A stretch of DNA of 64,000 bases from an uncultured Prevotellaceae bacterium (GTDB lineage Bacteria > Bacteroidota > Bacteroidia > Bacteroidales > Bacteroidaceae). Positions 17,800 through 32,700 of the stretch are shown here, piece by piece. Location of the stretch: assembly GCA_947167455.1 (NCBI GenBank), contig CAMVIB010000007.1:1-64000 (forward strand), given 5' to 3'. The first letter of the stretch is position 1. The number at the start of each line of letters is the position of its first letter. The notes under the pieces are model-generated. The model was not told where the DNA came from. It saw only the letters and a list, made by a program, of their open reading frames with translations, and did not search any database. The translations under genes were made by a program, and so were the position numbers.

Positions 17800-20700
17800 T
17801 CACCTCCCCACTGTCACCTGTCGGCCATTGACGATGTACATGCCGGGTGGCAGGTTGCGTCGCCAGGTGCCGTTGAGCACGGACTCGCGGGAGCGGACGA
17901 GGCGTCCGGCGAGGTCATAGACGCCGGTGATGTGGGAGGTGTCGGTGGTGTCGGCGGCATCGCCGTCGGGGTCTGAGGGCGGCAGGTCGTCGTCGTCGAA
18001 GCGCATGGGGATGTAGTGGCGTGCGGGTGCCGGCGAGGGTGATGTAGTGTCGTAGTCGAAGTATGCTTTGTTGGCAAGGACGTAGCTCTCCTTGCGCTGT
18101 TCGGCGGTGGCGACGCCGGTGCCGTGGGCGTTCGCGTTGGGGTACTGCTCGCGCGCCCAGTTGTAGTTGCGATAGACGCCTACACGCTTGGTGTAGTCGT
18201 GGGCGAAGGATGAAACGGGCGTGAAGCTGTCGCCGGAGCCGGTGCCTTGCATGGGCAGTCCGAAGACCATGATGCGGTGACCGGAGGCAATGGCGCCGAG
18301 GTCCTGTTCGAGGTACTTGCCGGAGAGCTTGCCGCCGACGGCGTCGTAGCCGGAGATGGCATCGTTGGGCCGGCTGTCGGGGATGAAGAGTTCGACGTAG
18401 TACTTGTTCGAGCCGCTGCCGTGGGAGACGTCCTTTGCGTGGTCAGTGGCATCGTTGCCGACGATGGTGGGTCTTGTGCTGCGCACGATGACGGGCCACT
18501 CGGCGGGAATGTACTGTCCGTTGCCCATGTCGGTGAGGGTGCTCAATGACTTCATGTTCATAGTCTCGCCGGGTGTGGCGGGGCCGGTGTAGGTGAAGGC
18601 GTTGGCTGTGGTCTGCGTCAGTCGGCTGTCGAAGGGCACGTAGAGCGATGCGTAGTAGTTGTCGTCGTAGTTGCCCTCCACCTGTTCGAGGTCCTCGTCC
18701 TTCACGCCGCCCTTGAAGAGCTCCAGGCGCAGCGGCATGTCGTGGCGGAAGGGGTCGGCGGTGGCTCGGTCCTGCACGGGTTTGAGCATCCACTTGGTGT
18801 CCTGGATGCCGTGGTAGCCGTGCGAGGCGTGGTCGCCGATTTCCTTCATCTCGTTGTCGGTGTGCATGGTGATGCGGTAGCGGTGGTGTGCGTCGATACA
18901 GAGGTAGTTGGTCTGTATGTTCTTGCCCACGTCGGTGCGCCATGTCGAAGACTTGTCGCTGTCATACTCCGCGTCGAGGCTGCGTATGGTGACTGCCGTG
19001 CCGCCGATGTCGTCGATGCGGAACTTGGTGTTGTCGGTGGCAGCGGGCGTCTCGGTCGGGGATATCATGCGTGTGTAGCCATTGCCGCTCTCGGCTGCCG
19101 AGGGTCCTTCGACGTCGGGGTAGCCTGCAACGGTGAGGCCCTGTGTGGCGAAAGTCCATCGCTGGTAGGGGTCGCCCTCGACGGGGTTGAAGTGGAAGAT
19201 GGTGGCGGCGTCGTACTCGGCGGCGGGGATGTCGATGTTGCCTGCCATGGCTGGGTGGTCCAGCAGGCTGCGGTCGGCGTCGTTGGAGGCGCTAATCTTG
19301 TCCTGCAGCTCGGCGAAGGTGCTGATGGTGCGGTTGGCTTCGTCGGTCTCGTAGAAGTGGAGCCAGCGGCCAGTGCCGGCGTGGGTGGCATTCTCTGTGC
19401 AGGTCTGCTCGGTGAGGTGGCGGTAGCCGCTGATGAAGCGCGGGCCGGTGATGCCCTTCAAGCCGGAGCCGTCGCCCTTGAGGTCGTTGCCGTCGGCGTC
19501 GAGTGCCTCGCGCGAGAATGCCTCGATGCGGTAGTAGCCCTGCTCGAGCGGCTGCAGGTTGTTGCTGCAGAAGCTGCCCTTGAGCACGTCGGAGGCTTCG
19601 TCGATGTCGGTTGCGACATAGCCGCTGACGCCCAGACCGGTGTTGATGGTGCCGTCGGCGTTGGCGTAGTAGAGGTTGTCGCGTTCGGGGTCATAGATGA
19701 TCCATTGGCCGTTGTTGTCGAGGAACTTGCCGCTATAGACGAGCTTTCGGGCATTGTCGAGCAGGGCGAAGGGCGGTGTCTGTCCGTAGAGGCTGCCGCC
19801 TGTGACATACTGCTCGAGCTGTGTCTGGTAGGCCTGTGCCGTGCTTGTTGCGGCAATCTCGGGCTTGAGGCCACCCACGTAGCCCGAGCGCTGGAAGTAT
19901 GGCAGTAACTGTTCGGGCGTCGTCTCCAGCTTCCAGTTGGCCTCGTCGTTGTTGCGTGCCGTGGCGGCATCCATGAGCGTGAGCACCAGCTCGTGGTTTT
20001 TGTGCTCGTCGATGGTGTGTGTGACGTAGAAGCCGTTGAAGTTGGCATCCTTGGGGTTGATGTAGTCGGCCGTGGGGTGCATGAGGAAAGTGCCGTCGGT
20101 GTTGCTGTTGGTGGTCATCATCTCATAGACGGCGTTGTTGGCGCCGTCGGTGTCGCGCCCGGTGGTGCGGTGCTGGTGCACCACGCGTCCCTCATAAAAG
20201 CTTATGCCATGGTCAGTGGCGTTGGTGTAGGTGAGCTTCTGTCCGTTGGCTTTGAGGTTCTGTTTTGTGAGGTCGCCGAGTTGGAATGGCGAGTATCCCT
20301 CGTCGCTGAACCAGTTCTGTGTGCCGTTGGTGACCCACTCGCGCGTTGGCAGCCAGTCGGGTGTCGTGACGACGATGTTTCTCCACCCCGTGCCGTTGAC
20401 GGTGGCGTAGCGGTTGTGGAGCACGAAGCCGTAGGGGTCGCCCACGGGAGCCCAGAGGTAGTTGTTGGTGTAGTGTACCGAGCGGTCCAGGCGTGCGCCG
20501 ATACCGTCCTTGTAGGAGAAGTTCATCAGTCCTGCCATGGGGTGGTCGAGTGTCATGGTGTGGCCTTCGTCGTCGGTGACATCCACTGTCTCGGTGTGTT
20601 TGTTGAGCATGGTGTACCACGCCGTGGTGCGTCGTCCGATGTCAGAGAATCGGAACTGCTGCTCGTCCACGTCATATACGACTGCGATGGTGACCTTGCG

Positions 20701-23700
20701 GTCCTGGAACCATGGTTCCACCTTCGTCACCTTGGTGTCGTCGTGAGCCTCGCGGTCATTGGTGCCGTCGCTGTTGTCGTCGGTGTCCTTCACCTGCTTC
20801 CAGACGTAGTAGTAGCGCTTGCCGGCAGCGTCGAGCAGGTAGGCATTTGTATTGCTGTCGTGTAGTGCCTTCGAGTCGGTGTAGTCCTCCACGCCGTTGT
20901 CGGCGGCCGTCTCGCCCTGGGTTATCTTCACCCTCTCCTCAACCTTCATCTGGTAGAACTGGTATTTGCAGAACTGCCGGCGCATATACCATGGCACGGT
21001 GAGTGCGTTGCCCACGCCCACGCGTGTCACGGAATAGTCCTCGATGGGGTATGAGACGATGTCGCGCAGCGAGGTTGCCTTGACGGACGCTCCTCCGGCG
21101 TTCGTGCGCAGGGTGTTGTAGTGGGCTATCTCGTCGATGTGCTTCTGGAGTGTGGCGAGCTGTTCGGTGGTGAGGCCGTTGGGGTTGTCGGCGCCGTCTA
21201 TGCCCGTGACAGAACTCAGGCCGGAGACGTTGTACTGTTGGTGCTGGTGTCCTATGATGAGGTGATAGACGAGCACCGAGGCATAGCTGTTGAGCGCCAC
21301 GAGGTAGAAGGGGTGTGCTCCGTTGGCGTTCATGGCCTGTCCTGTGGGGTCCACTGTCTCTCCTCCTGTGAGGTATAGGAACTGTCGTGTCCACACGAGG
21401 TCCTGTCCGTTGCGTGCGCGGTCGAAGGTGGCGTAGCTGACGATGGTTCCCACCTCGCGGTTGGTGTCGTCGCTGAGCAGTGCCAGGTATGGCGTGCCGT
21501 CGCTACCCACCTTCAGGGTCCAGTGTGTGGCGGTGGTGGCGGTGGTTGACGTGGTGAGTGGCGACGAGCCTGTGAGTGTCGTTGCTGCGCCGTCGGTCTG
21601 GTAGAGGGCGTAGTTCTTGAGCTCGAAGTTGTAGGGGTCGCCCACGAAGGCCCACTTCTGGTCACTGGCGCGGTTGGGGTCGTTGTTGGTGCCGTCGTCG
21701 TAGCGCTGGCGCTCGTCGCCGAAGGCGCGTCCGGCTCCTGTGGCGCGGTCGTCGCCGGTGGTCTTGACGTTGAGGTAGCCTCGCACATCGACGTTGTTGG
21801 CCGTGCCGCCCTGCTCGATGGTCTGGTATGTGGTCTTTGTCTTGTAGCCCACGATGAGTCCGTCCTCGTTGAGGATGGGGCTGTCGTAGTCGGGCACCTC
21901 CACGGGGATTGTCACTGTGCTGCCTGAGACGCGGTATGTCTCCTTCCAGCCGTAGTAGCTGTTCACCCAGGCGTACTCGTCGCGTGCGGCGGCCATCTGG
22001 TCGGTGAAGAAGGCTGCGAAGTTCACCCCCGCTGTGCCGTCCACGGTGACGTTGTCCGAGACGGTGTATGTGAGGTAGATGTCCACGTGGCGTCGCTGGT
22101 TGGCCTCGCCGGTGGTCTTGGCGGCCGTCCAGTGGCCGTCGAGGAAGTTCTGTGTTACCTCTGTGGAGGCTGTGATCTCGTCGGCGAAGGCCGATGCCTT
22201 AGTGCCGCTGACGTTGCATGTGAGGTATGCTCGGTATGTGCATCCGAAGCGTTTCACCTCGGCGGGGATCACCTTGTCGAAGGTGATGCCTCGGGCGAGG
22301 TCGGTGTAGCGCACCTCGATCTGCGACGTCTCGTGCATGAGCTGTCCGTCGGTGTTATAGACGCGTATGTGTGCGTCGAAGCAGTCGTTTTCGATCTCGT
22401 CGTGGTCGTCATCTACGGTGCGCACGTATGCCGACTTTATGTCGCTGGCAGAAGTGTATCGGTCGTAGTTCTGGTTGGTGTTGGGTTCGACGTAGAGCGT
22501 GTGCTGCCTCTGTATGAACCACGCGTAGTCGCCCAATCGGGTGAAGTCGTAGCGGTAGGCTCCGTCGCCGTTCTGCCCCATGTTGGTGCGCTCGTCGAGC
22601 ATGTAGATGAAACTGTAGTCGTTGGTGGCGTTCCAGTGATTGGCATCGTAGGTAGTGGCATCGAGGTCGGTGGTCTCGTCGCTCTTGGTGGTGCCGTCGT
22701 CGGTGCTGTAGCCCGTGCTCTTCTTGTCGTCGATGCGCAGGAAGATGTCATAGACGGGGTTGCCGTCGGCATCGGTGACGGGTCGCACGGTCTCGACGCC
22801 GTTGCTCTGCTGGCGGTAGTAGGTGCGGCTCTGCTGGAAGGCGAAGTCCTCGGCCTCGGCGTAGGCCCCCATCTTGAGGTATTGCGTGCCGGAGGCGTAC
22901 TTGCCTATTGCCGAGGTGGAGGCTGCCATGGTGAGCCAGCCCTCGTTCTCGGTGTTGTCGGTGAGCAGAGCATCCTCGTAGATACGGCGGTTCACGACCT
23001 TGAGCGAGTATGGGTCGCCCACCAATGCCCAGTGGTAGCCCTTGGAGCGTATGGGCGTGTTGCCGTTGTACTTGCTGACGACCTGCTTCTGCGTCGATTC
23101 AGAGGATGCAACTTTGCTCAACGCGCCGTTGACGTCGTAGTAGAGCCAGCGGTTGGCCACGCGAATGTCGAACCACTTGGGGGCGGTGAGCTCGCCGCTG
23201 GACTGGTCGTAGGTGGAGAAGATGCCGTCCTGCGGCGAGTAGTTGACGTCGAGCTTGAAGACGTAGTTGTCGGTGTAGCCTGAGAGGCACGTATGCTCTT
23301 TCACAGCTGTGTTGCCGTGACTTACGGCGCTTGAGGGGTCGAGGGTCAGCGTGAGGGTGTTGGAACTCAGGTTGTCAGCACCGTTGCGGAAGTGCAGGTT
23401 GTTGTATGTGGCAAATTCGCGCTTGAGGTGTGCGGGCATGTCGGTGAGCGTCTCGCCCACGCCGAAGTACTCCGTCAGCTCGTCGTGTACCACGGGGTCG
23501 CTGAGGGTGTTGCCTTGCGAGTCGGTGGCGTTGTTGGCGTGTACATCTATATATACGCGTGCGGGCTGCACGAGGCGTATGGCGCAGCCGGCCTCGTTGG
23601 CGGTGTGGTAGCCTATGTACTTGCTCTTCTCCATGACGGTGGCGTTGCCGGCGTCGTACTTCAGGTCCACCTGGTACTTCCATGTGAGGTCTTGGCCCTC

Positions 23701-26700
23701 CACCTCCTCGGTGTAGCTCTTGTCGTAGCCGTGGTGTAGGTAGTAATATACGCCTCTGTAGGAGAGCTGCGTCTCCTCATCGACGTAGCGTAGTGCAAAC
23801 TCCTTCGTGTCGCGCTCGTCGTCGCCCGTGGCGGGACACATCACCTCCCAGTGGAACTTGGTGTAGAGTCGGTGGGTCCTGTTGGGGTTGGGGTAGTATT
23901 CCAGCTCTCCCGTCTGCTTGTTGCGGCGTGCCAGGTACATGCGGTCGTCGAGGGTTTCGTCGTTCTGTGGGTGCAGCTGCACGCAGTCGTGTACGAACTG
24001 CCACTGTGTGCATCCCGGGTGTATGCCGCTGTTGTCGGGGGTGTTGGCGCCGCCGTCATCTACTGCCGTCACGTTGCCGGGCTTGATGGTGTGCTGTATG
24101 ATGCGGCTGAGGTTCTGCCCCAGCAGGTCGGGCCTTGCGCAGAACACCTGCAGGTTGTAGGGGTCGCCCACGAAGTACCACTTCAGGTTCTCGGGCTGCG
24201 AGTACATACGGTCTGGGTCGGTGTGGTAGTGGTGGGTGAGGTTGTCGCCGGTGGCGTGGCCTGTGTAGTCCTTGAAGACATCCTTGGCGGCATCGGCGCG
24301 GTAGTAGGCGTGGGCCGTGTAGTCGTGCCTTACGTTGCCGTAGGTCCATGAGGCTCCGGGGAAGTCCATGAAATAGACGTGGTCGTTCTCGCGGATCATG
24401 CGCTCCAGCTCGGCCTCCTGTTCTTCCTCGGTGGCGAAGAGCGTGGTGTTGGTAGGTTCATTGCCGGGGGTGATGAACATGTCGGTCGTCACCTCGTAGC
24501 CCACATATACGCTTTGCATCCAACGCTCGGAGCCGCCGATGCGCTTGGCTTTCTCAAGGTAGCGGCCCTGAGCCTCGAGCTCCGAGGTGTTGGGGTTGGT
24601 GCTGATGTCATTGACGTTGAGGCGGGAGGCGTCCCACACTGTGTATTCCGTGCCTGGTGTCACAAACTGGTCGGTGTAGAACTTGTAGTTGCAGAACTGT
24701 CGGCGTGCCTGTGTGGGGAACTTGTCGCCGCCGTTGTCTATGACGTCGCCCTCGCAGAACATGCGGTCCTCCTGGGCGTAATAGACGGCTTTCGTGCCAG
24801 TGCCCTTGGTGCCATCGGCGTCCTGGACGCAGTCGTCCATGCGGCGTATGGTGAGCACCACGTCCTGGTAGGCCATTGGCTCGTAGGGTAGGGTGCGTAT
24901 GGCGTTGGTGCGGTCGGTGGTGCGCAGTGCGAGCTGCACATGGCCGGTGCCGGAAGCGGGCGTCGTCATCTGCCAGTAGAGCTGGTCGGGGTCGTCGGTG
25001 TCGGCGAGGCGGTAGGCGCTGTTGCTGACGAGGGCGAAGGTGGCCTCACCCGGATACTTGGTGCTGCCCACGGCGAGGCCCCACGAGCCGCGCTTGGCTA
25101 TGGCGGCCTCGGTGGTGCTGGCTTCCGTTGAGGTGGGCGTGGCGGCGATGGCGGCCAGCTCGGTGCGTGTCATGACGGGGTATGTGTGGCTCTCGTCGCT
25201 GATGCTGTCGCGGTAGGCGGTGACGGTGGCAGCGTCGGGGGCCAGGTGATAGGCTCCTTCCGACGTCGCCACGATGCCGGCGCGTGCCTCGAAATTGACG
25301 ACGTTGAGGTTGTAGGGGTCGCCCGTGAAGGCCCATAGCCAGCGGCCCTCGCGGAACTCCTCGTTCTCGCCGTCCTTGAAGTACTCGGCCACGCGGTTGT
25401 AGCTCCACTGCTTGTAGTTGCGCGAGGGGGCCGTGGTGTCGTCGTCGAGCGTGCGCCCGTTGTCGCCCTTCTGGTCGGCATAGAGCTGGTAGCCGTTGTT
25501 CATCCAAGCCACGGTGCCATCGTCCTCGTGGCGCAGGAAGTACTGCTTGCCCACGGTGGTGTCGTCGCTCGAGTTGGTGAACGCCGCGTCGGTGTCCAAG
25601 ACCATGAACTGCCACGATGCCTTCATCAGCGGCGTGGTGCCGTCGTCCTCGGTGCCGTAGAGGCTGTGGTTGGCCTGGTGCGTGGCTACGTCGGCGGTGA
25701 TCTGCTCCTCCGTGCTCCAGCGGAAGTTGGTCTCTTCCGTGCCGGTGAGGGCAGCAATCTCCGAGTTCGTCATGGGTTGGTACTTGAAGTAGATGTCGCA
25801 GACATCGTCCTCGCCTATCTCCGGGTAGATGTCGTAGGTCGCGCTGTTCGAGTCATAGACGCGCTCCGTCATGGCCTCATTGCTGTAGAACTGGGCGTTG
25901 TTCAGGGCTTCCAGTTCCGTGCGGGTCTTGAAGATACCAGCCGTAGTGGCTCCACTGGTGAGGTACTCCTGCTCGTACTTGCTATAGAGGCGCGCTATCT
26001 GGTCTTCCAACACCAGGGGTGCCAAGAAGTCGTGTTCCAAGATGACATCCCATGTCCACTCGCGCTTCTCCGTGTTGTAGGCATGATAGTGATACTTGCG
26101 GGAAACAGGTGCTTTGGTGAACTCTAAGCAGTAAATGGCTGTGCTGCCTATACCGTTGAACATGAGGGCGGGGAAATTTTGCTTTGATTCATCGCCGTCG
26201 TCACCAGTCATCCTGATGTTTGTGGCTCTAAGACCGTTGGGATAATTGGTTGATGTGGTGGCAGAAGGAGTGGTATAGGCTAAGGGAATCATGCCAAATA
26301 TCTGAAGATTGCCACCTGAATAGGTACTGCTCGCGTACTCTGTGCCGGTGCCAAACAGTGCCGACCATCTGCGCAGGGGGTATCCGTCCTTGAAATCGCC
26401 TTCTTCATTATCGGTTCCCACAGCGTTCAGAAGCATGAAGGTCTGGAAACGGAGTCCCGAGGTGCCGTATGTAGCCATCTCGATATTGTTGCCTGAGTTG
26501 ATGGAGAGGCATTTGTCAATCTCAGAAGCGTTGACGAGACGTATGGCGTAGGGGTCGTTGCCCTCCATGCGCCATAGGAATTTCTTGTTGGACACACCAT
26601 GCTTGGCGGTGCTGACATCTTGTTGCTGCATCTTGTTGCCGCTGTCGAAGCCTAAGACTTTACCATGTTTTGTACCCCAGTCAGACTGCATGGCACTCAT

Positions 26701-29700
26701 GTTGTACCAAGTGTTACCGCTGAGGTCAAGACCTTTAGCATTGGTGAAATTGACACGCATCTCATTGCTGTCATCTATGTCGGAGGCAATCATATAGGGA
26801 CTGGTCTCCGGGTCGTAGGTGTAGCGCACCCACACCTCGCCGATGCGCTCTGCGGCGGCCTGTGCGGCAGTCGTGATGGTGCTGGGTACGAGCGACGACT
26901 CATCGACGGTCCATTTGCTGCCGTCCCACGTGGCCTTGGTGTAGTAGCGGTAGTCGGTAGCGGTGAGCAGAGGCGACTGAACGTATTCCGGCAGTCTGAA
27001 CTCTGTCTTATTGTATTCTGAGGCACGCACGGAGTTAGCCCATACGGCTTCCTGTCCGTCGTTGGTGATGACATGGAACACGATGTTGGGGCGGTAGCCG
27101 AAGCGGATGTACTGACCATTGCCACGGCTGGTGGGTTCGCTTTTCTTGTCTGTACGCGCTTTGTAGTTAAGTCTGTCTTTCCAGGCATACAGCGATCCTG
27201 ATTCAGATATGAACATGTCGTCGTGCCCCGTGACAAAGAGTTTCAGCGGGTCGTTATTATTGGCACCCTTCAGTATCATGAATGTCTGGTAGGGGTAGTC
27301 GGTATCATCTGGCTCCACCATCTTCGTCGCTATCTTGTGGGTCATGTCATCATTGGTGATGGTGTTGGCCGTTGAGGCTTCTTGCGATGCGAACACCTTG
27401 GTGCTGCTATACTCGGGATTGACGAACTGCACCTCGTAGGGGTCGTTGCCTTTCAGCAGCCACAGCGAACGCTTACGCCAACGGTCACTCTCTCTATACA
27501 TATCATCACCATTGGAACGCAGGGTTACCTGGTCGGAAGATGTATTGACTTGTTGCCATATATGTCCGCCACCCAGCGACAATACATAACTCACCTGTCC
27601 CGAGAGGTCGAGCGGCGCGTCGGTGATGTAATTGTTGACCAGTCCGCCAAAATATGTCACTGCCTTACGCGACTTGTCGTAGTCGTAACGCACATAGACA
27701 ACACTTTTGCCGTCCTCCACATCGAGATTGTTCAACGTAGTGGTGGGGTTGACGGCGGTGTATTTGCCGCCGCTCTCACTGACACCTGCATAGTAGGAGT
27801 AGGTATCATCGGCCTGCGACATCATGGGCGAGCGCATATAGTACGGCATGCTGGGCTTGCCTGATGCAAGTGCCAGCGAGTCGCCGGTGAGTGCTATCTG
27901 TCCGCTGAGGGTGACAATTTTGTAGCGTATGTTCGTCGGCGTGATGTCGGCGGTGAACGTCAGTTTGGTAGCGTCACTGCTCAGTGCTGAACTGAGGTTT
28001 ATGGCAGAGGCATAACCTGACTCCAGCGTCGTCGTTGCCGGCCACGAAGTGCCGTTGAGGAAGTAGTAGTTGGCGGCATCCTGCGCGCCAGCCACTGCCA
28101 GGGCATAGGCATTGGGCGTCCCTTTGTGTGAGAGCAGCACGAATCGCGGGTATGTGGCCGAGGCACTAGCCGTAACGGAGCCTCCGGCCAGCGTCGATGT
28201 TCCCATCGGATTTGTCAGCCCGTCGGCGTTAGTGTAGAGTTTAACGGCATAGGGGTCGGGCGTGTCGCCAGACGAGTGTAGCAGTCGCCACTGCCAGGCG
28301 GCGTTGGCGGCGTTTTTCGTGCCGGTGGTGATGCCGCCATTGTATTGTACGTCTGTGCCGTTGAGTTGCGTCGTCAGCCATGTACCTTGCAGCAGACCCT
28401 GCGTGTCGGCCTCGCGGTTGTAGTCGTAGTGTACATAGACGGTCTTGTCGGTGATGCCCGTCGCTTCGCTGTACGATGTCGTGATTTCATTCTCCAGCGT
28501 CACTTCCTTGTAGTATTTGAAGTTGGTGGCTAACGGACTACAGAACTGTGTGGGGATAGATGGAGCACCGGTGCTGATGGTCTGGTAGCGCAGGGCTTCA
28601 CGACCTTCGTTGTCCACAATGACATAGGTGTAGATGTCTGGACGCAGCAGCCAGGTGGTCTGGCTGTGTTCTTTGTCGTCAGCAGGTCTTGCATCGGCTG
28701 GTGTAACTAATGTACCAAAGTCGCTGACCACATGGCTGTGGTCGAAGCGTGGCATGAGGCGCATGTTGCCGTTCACGTCCTGCACAGCCATGAAGGTGGC
28801 ATTGGTGATGTGGAGGGTTCTTGAGTCGTAGTCGGGAATTAAAGTGGTGAACTTCTCTGAAGGTGTGCCGCCGAGCGAAAGCCTGCCATTGCCGGCTGGC
28901 GTAGTGGTCACCATGTATTGGTGGTTCTCTGTGCCAGCAGCCGAGGCATCGGTGGTGAAGTAGGCAGAAGTGTATTGTTTATTGTAAATCTGTATGTTGT
29001 AAGGGTCGAAGCCGCTCTTGCCGTCGGTGTGGTAGGCGGCGTTGGTGGCCTCCTTGCTGATAACTTGATGGTTCTCGTCTTCCACGTCATACTCATAGCC
29101 CATCTCGGTGTCGATGTCGAAGTTGGGCTTCAGATACCAGTAAAGTTCGGGATGGTCATTCTCACCGAGAGAAGACACATCGTTAGCATCGATGGTGGCA
29201 GTGGCATCCTCAAATGCGATGTCCTTACCGTTGTCTGTCTTGGCCAAATGGCCATCCTGACGGATAAGGAAAGGATAGTTCACGCTTGTTGCTGCTTCGG
29301 TGGCCGCACCCGTGTAAGCATCGGCATACTCGGGCTTCACGTCGTAGCTGACGTAGAGGTCCACGAGTGCTCCTCCGTTGTACTTCTCGGGGTAGGCGGC
29401 CAGCGAGGAGGCCGTGCCGGCGAGGTCGCCCTCAGCCAGCGTGTACTTGTGGTAGCCGGGCATCTTGGGGGCTGTGCGGTAGCCGTAGAACCGGTACTGC
29501 GACACCATGGGGCTGTCGTACTTGCGCAGGAACTGCTTTACGCTTTCATACTTCGTGGTCTCGCTGTACTTGGCAATGGGGTGGCGCATGACTTCCCAGC
29601 CGTGGTTGTCGGTGAGCACCAGCACGGCATCAATCTCAGTGGGGTTGAGCTTAAACGTGCCATCACCCATGGAGATGGTCTGATACCAGTGGTTGCGGTA

Positions 29701-32700
29701 CTCGAAACTGCGACTGCCGCCTCCAATGTCAGGACGGGCATTGACCCAGGCACCATAACTGTGCAATGTACCGGCATCCTGGGCGTGGCTTAGGTTGGGA
29801 TTCATCGCGGGCAGGGTGTAGGTATTCTTCGAGGTCACGGTCTCGTAAGTCTTCCAATACTGCTCAAAGCTGTTGACGGTCTGATGGCTGCCGTTCACCT
29901 CTTCCGTAGTCATCAGTTTGTAGGCATCCTTCTGTCCTAAAAGCATATATTCGGTAGGCACTGCCGAAGGATCGCCGTGTGTGGCATCAGTCGTTTCCTT
30001 CGGGTCATCGCTCACGGTGGTGGTGATGACTTGGTTGATGGTCGTGTTGTAGTAGGTGCGCAAGAATCCGTAGTAGTTGGTGGTAGTGCCGTTCTCAGCC
30101 CTGGCATGGGTGTTCTGCCAAGAGGTGACCATCACGTGGTAGGGGTCGTTGTTCACAGCCAGCAGATACCACGGCCAACGAGTGCGGGTCGAGGCACCAG
30201 CGGTACTCTGCGTGTTCCAGCGGTCGGATCCGTAGATGTACATCTGTCCGTCGCCGTTGTTATAGGGATAGACAGGCTTAGTGGTGAAGGTCTCCACTTC
30301 GTCGCCGCCGTTCTCCAGATAGTCAGGCACACCATTGAGGAACTCCAGCATGTACATGGTGCCAAAGTTGGCCGCATTGCGCACCATAGGTGTTGAAGTG
30401 TCGTTCGCCACACGTCTGACACGCTCCTTGTAATCGGTCACGTCGGGATTCAAATCCACGTAGTTGGCATCGTCTGCATCGGTGATAACATCGTAGGTGA
30501 CGTAGATGTATCCGTCTGTCGAGGCACTGGTACTGCTGATTTCCGTTTGTGCCTCTCGTAGGGTGTATGTGTTGCCAGTCTTGGTGAAATTGCTTTCCGC
30601 CCAATAGTGGTAGCCATCGGCTGCCACCAACGGGCTCTTCCACTCTGCAGGCAGCCCCAGTTCTGGGTTGTCGGCGGGCACTTCGAGCACTATCTTGTTC
30701 TGTTTGTCTATAACACGATAGGTAATGTCAAGCACTACGGGTGTGAGCAACACGGTAAGTTGGTCGTAGCCGTGTTCGTATTTGGTGTTGGCAAAGACAG
30801 AAACATCATTATCGCCCGTGGTGCGCCCTACACTGTAATAGTTGGCTACAGCGAGGTCGGCACCTGTGGCAGCCATCAACTCAGTCTCTGCCGGGTTGGT
30901 GGCACTGGTGTGACGCATGAGTATGAAACGTGTGTCGTCACCATCGGCAGCCAAGGTGAGAGCCGGTGTAGTGGTGTTGTAAGTGAAGAACTTGGTGTTG
31001 TCACCAACATTGCGCACCTTCACAGCATAGGGGTCATTGCCCAAGACATTCCACAGGAAACTCGAAGTCTGGTCGCCTGGGTCGGTGTTCTGGTGGGTGA
31101 AACTGCCACCGTGGTTATTGATGTAGTCGCCATTGACCTGCATCTTGAAACTGCGGCTGCCTGTCAGGTGTAGCGGCTTGGCAGATAGACGGTCGGTGGT
31201 GTAGCGCACGTAGATGTTGGCATCAGGTACGCTGGGTGTGATGGTCAGTAGGCCTGCCAGTGTGCTGAGGTCGTTCTCAGTGAAGGTGTCGTAGAAGGTC
31301 AGCGTCTCGTCCTCGATGTAGGGGCTGCGGATGGCCTCGGGGATGGAATTGTAGCCGAGGGTCTGGCCTACCTCCTGCCGTTCGGTGTATTTGATGGCGA
31401 TACGTCCTTCGTTGTCAACTATATTGTAGGTGTAGTTGAGTTTAAAGGTCTCGATGGTGAGGTCTTGATACGCACGGTCGCTCTCGTAGATGTTGTTGGC
31501 ATTAGTGTCGTTGGCCTGAAGTTGCAGGTTGTTGCTGTCATTATCTTTGTCGTTGGTACCTAACCAGCGGATGTAATTCCACTCGCCTGTATTGTAGTTT
31601 GGACTCACCTGTCCGATGTTCCAATTGCCGGAGGCATCTTTGTGCAGGAAGAAACGGTCGTTGCCATCGTCGGGGTACGAACTGTTGATATACCAGGATG
31701 TTGCAGTTTTGTTGAATCTTAGTGTGCTGTTTGACGATTTGTTCGTCATCTGGAAGCCGTAAGGGTCGTCGCCTGTCAGTTTCCATAAGAAACAGTCAAT
31801 CTTGTCGAGTTTCGTCTGAGGTGAGGCATTGCTTCGCCAGTGGTAATAGTTATGCAGATTGCCGGTGGAGTTGTCGAACGAGCGTATGGCATAACATTGT
31901 GTTGACTCGCTCTTGTTGTAATAGACCAGATACCAGGTGTCGCCCGAGAGGTCAAGCGAACCGTCAGGCGCGTTGTCAGGGTTGTAGCGGTAGCCCACAT
32001 AGATGTCGGTGCCCGTCACGTCGCCCCACGTGGTGATGGCACCGGTAGCAGTACCGTCGGTGGTATAGGCGTAGGCCTCGGCTTGAGTGTTGAAGAACTT
32101 GTAGTTGCTCTCTGAGTCGGCAATCATCGGCGACTTCAGTACGCCGGGGAAGGTGCTCCACAACGTGGTGGCGGCATCGCTTTTGGCTGTCAACTTTGAG
32201 AGTAGCGAATTCTGCTTGTTGACGATGTGCCACTGGTAGTCAAGGTTGCGTATGGGCACCACCCATGCGTTGTTGTCGCTTCTGTTTTCCACTGTCCACA
32301 TCACAATGGGAGTTCCTCCGCCTGAGGGGTTCCAGAAGGCGCGGGTCGACACGTTGGAATGGCCGTTGAGCATCACCTGGAAGGTGGTGCTAGATTTGTA
32401 GCCGGGGATGATGGCCCAAGTAGATAGTTCATCGGACGGTGCATCGGCAAAGCGCACTGTTCCGCTCACGGTAGTCTCGTTGGCCGTGCCGTCCAGATAG
32501 GCATACTTACTGCTGCTGCGCGAATAGACCTTAAAGGCATAGGGGTCGCCGATGAAGGCAAACTGAGCAGCCGGGTTTACGTAGTCGTAGTCTGACACCT
32601 TGTTCAAATTGCTACCGTTATCCGTCCGCAACTGGTTGTGACTGCTGTCGTAAGTCTCGAAGCGGTTGTTCACTATCAGGTTCAGCCACACAGGGTCGCT

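Noticed and set aside
22087-23283. 398-aa plus-strand ORF (also 18742-19908, 19993-20865)
   Set aside because: Antisense shadows of the giant ORF, Val/Gly/Ala-rich low-information translations without recognisable motifs.
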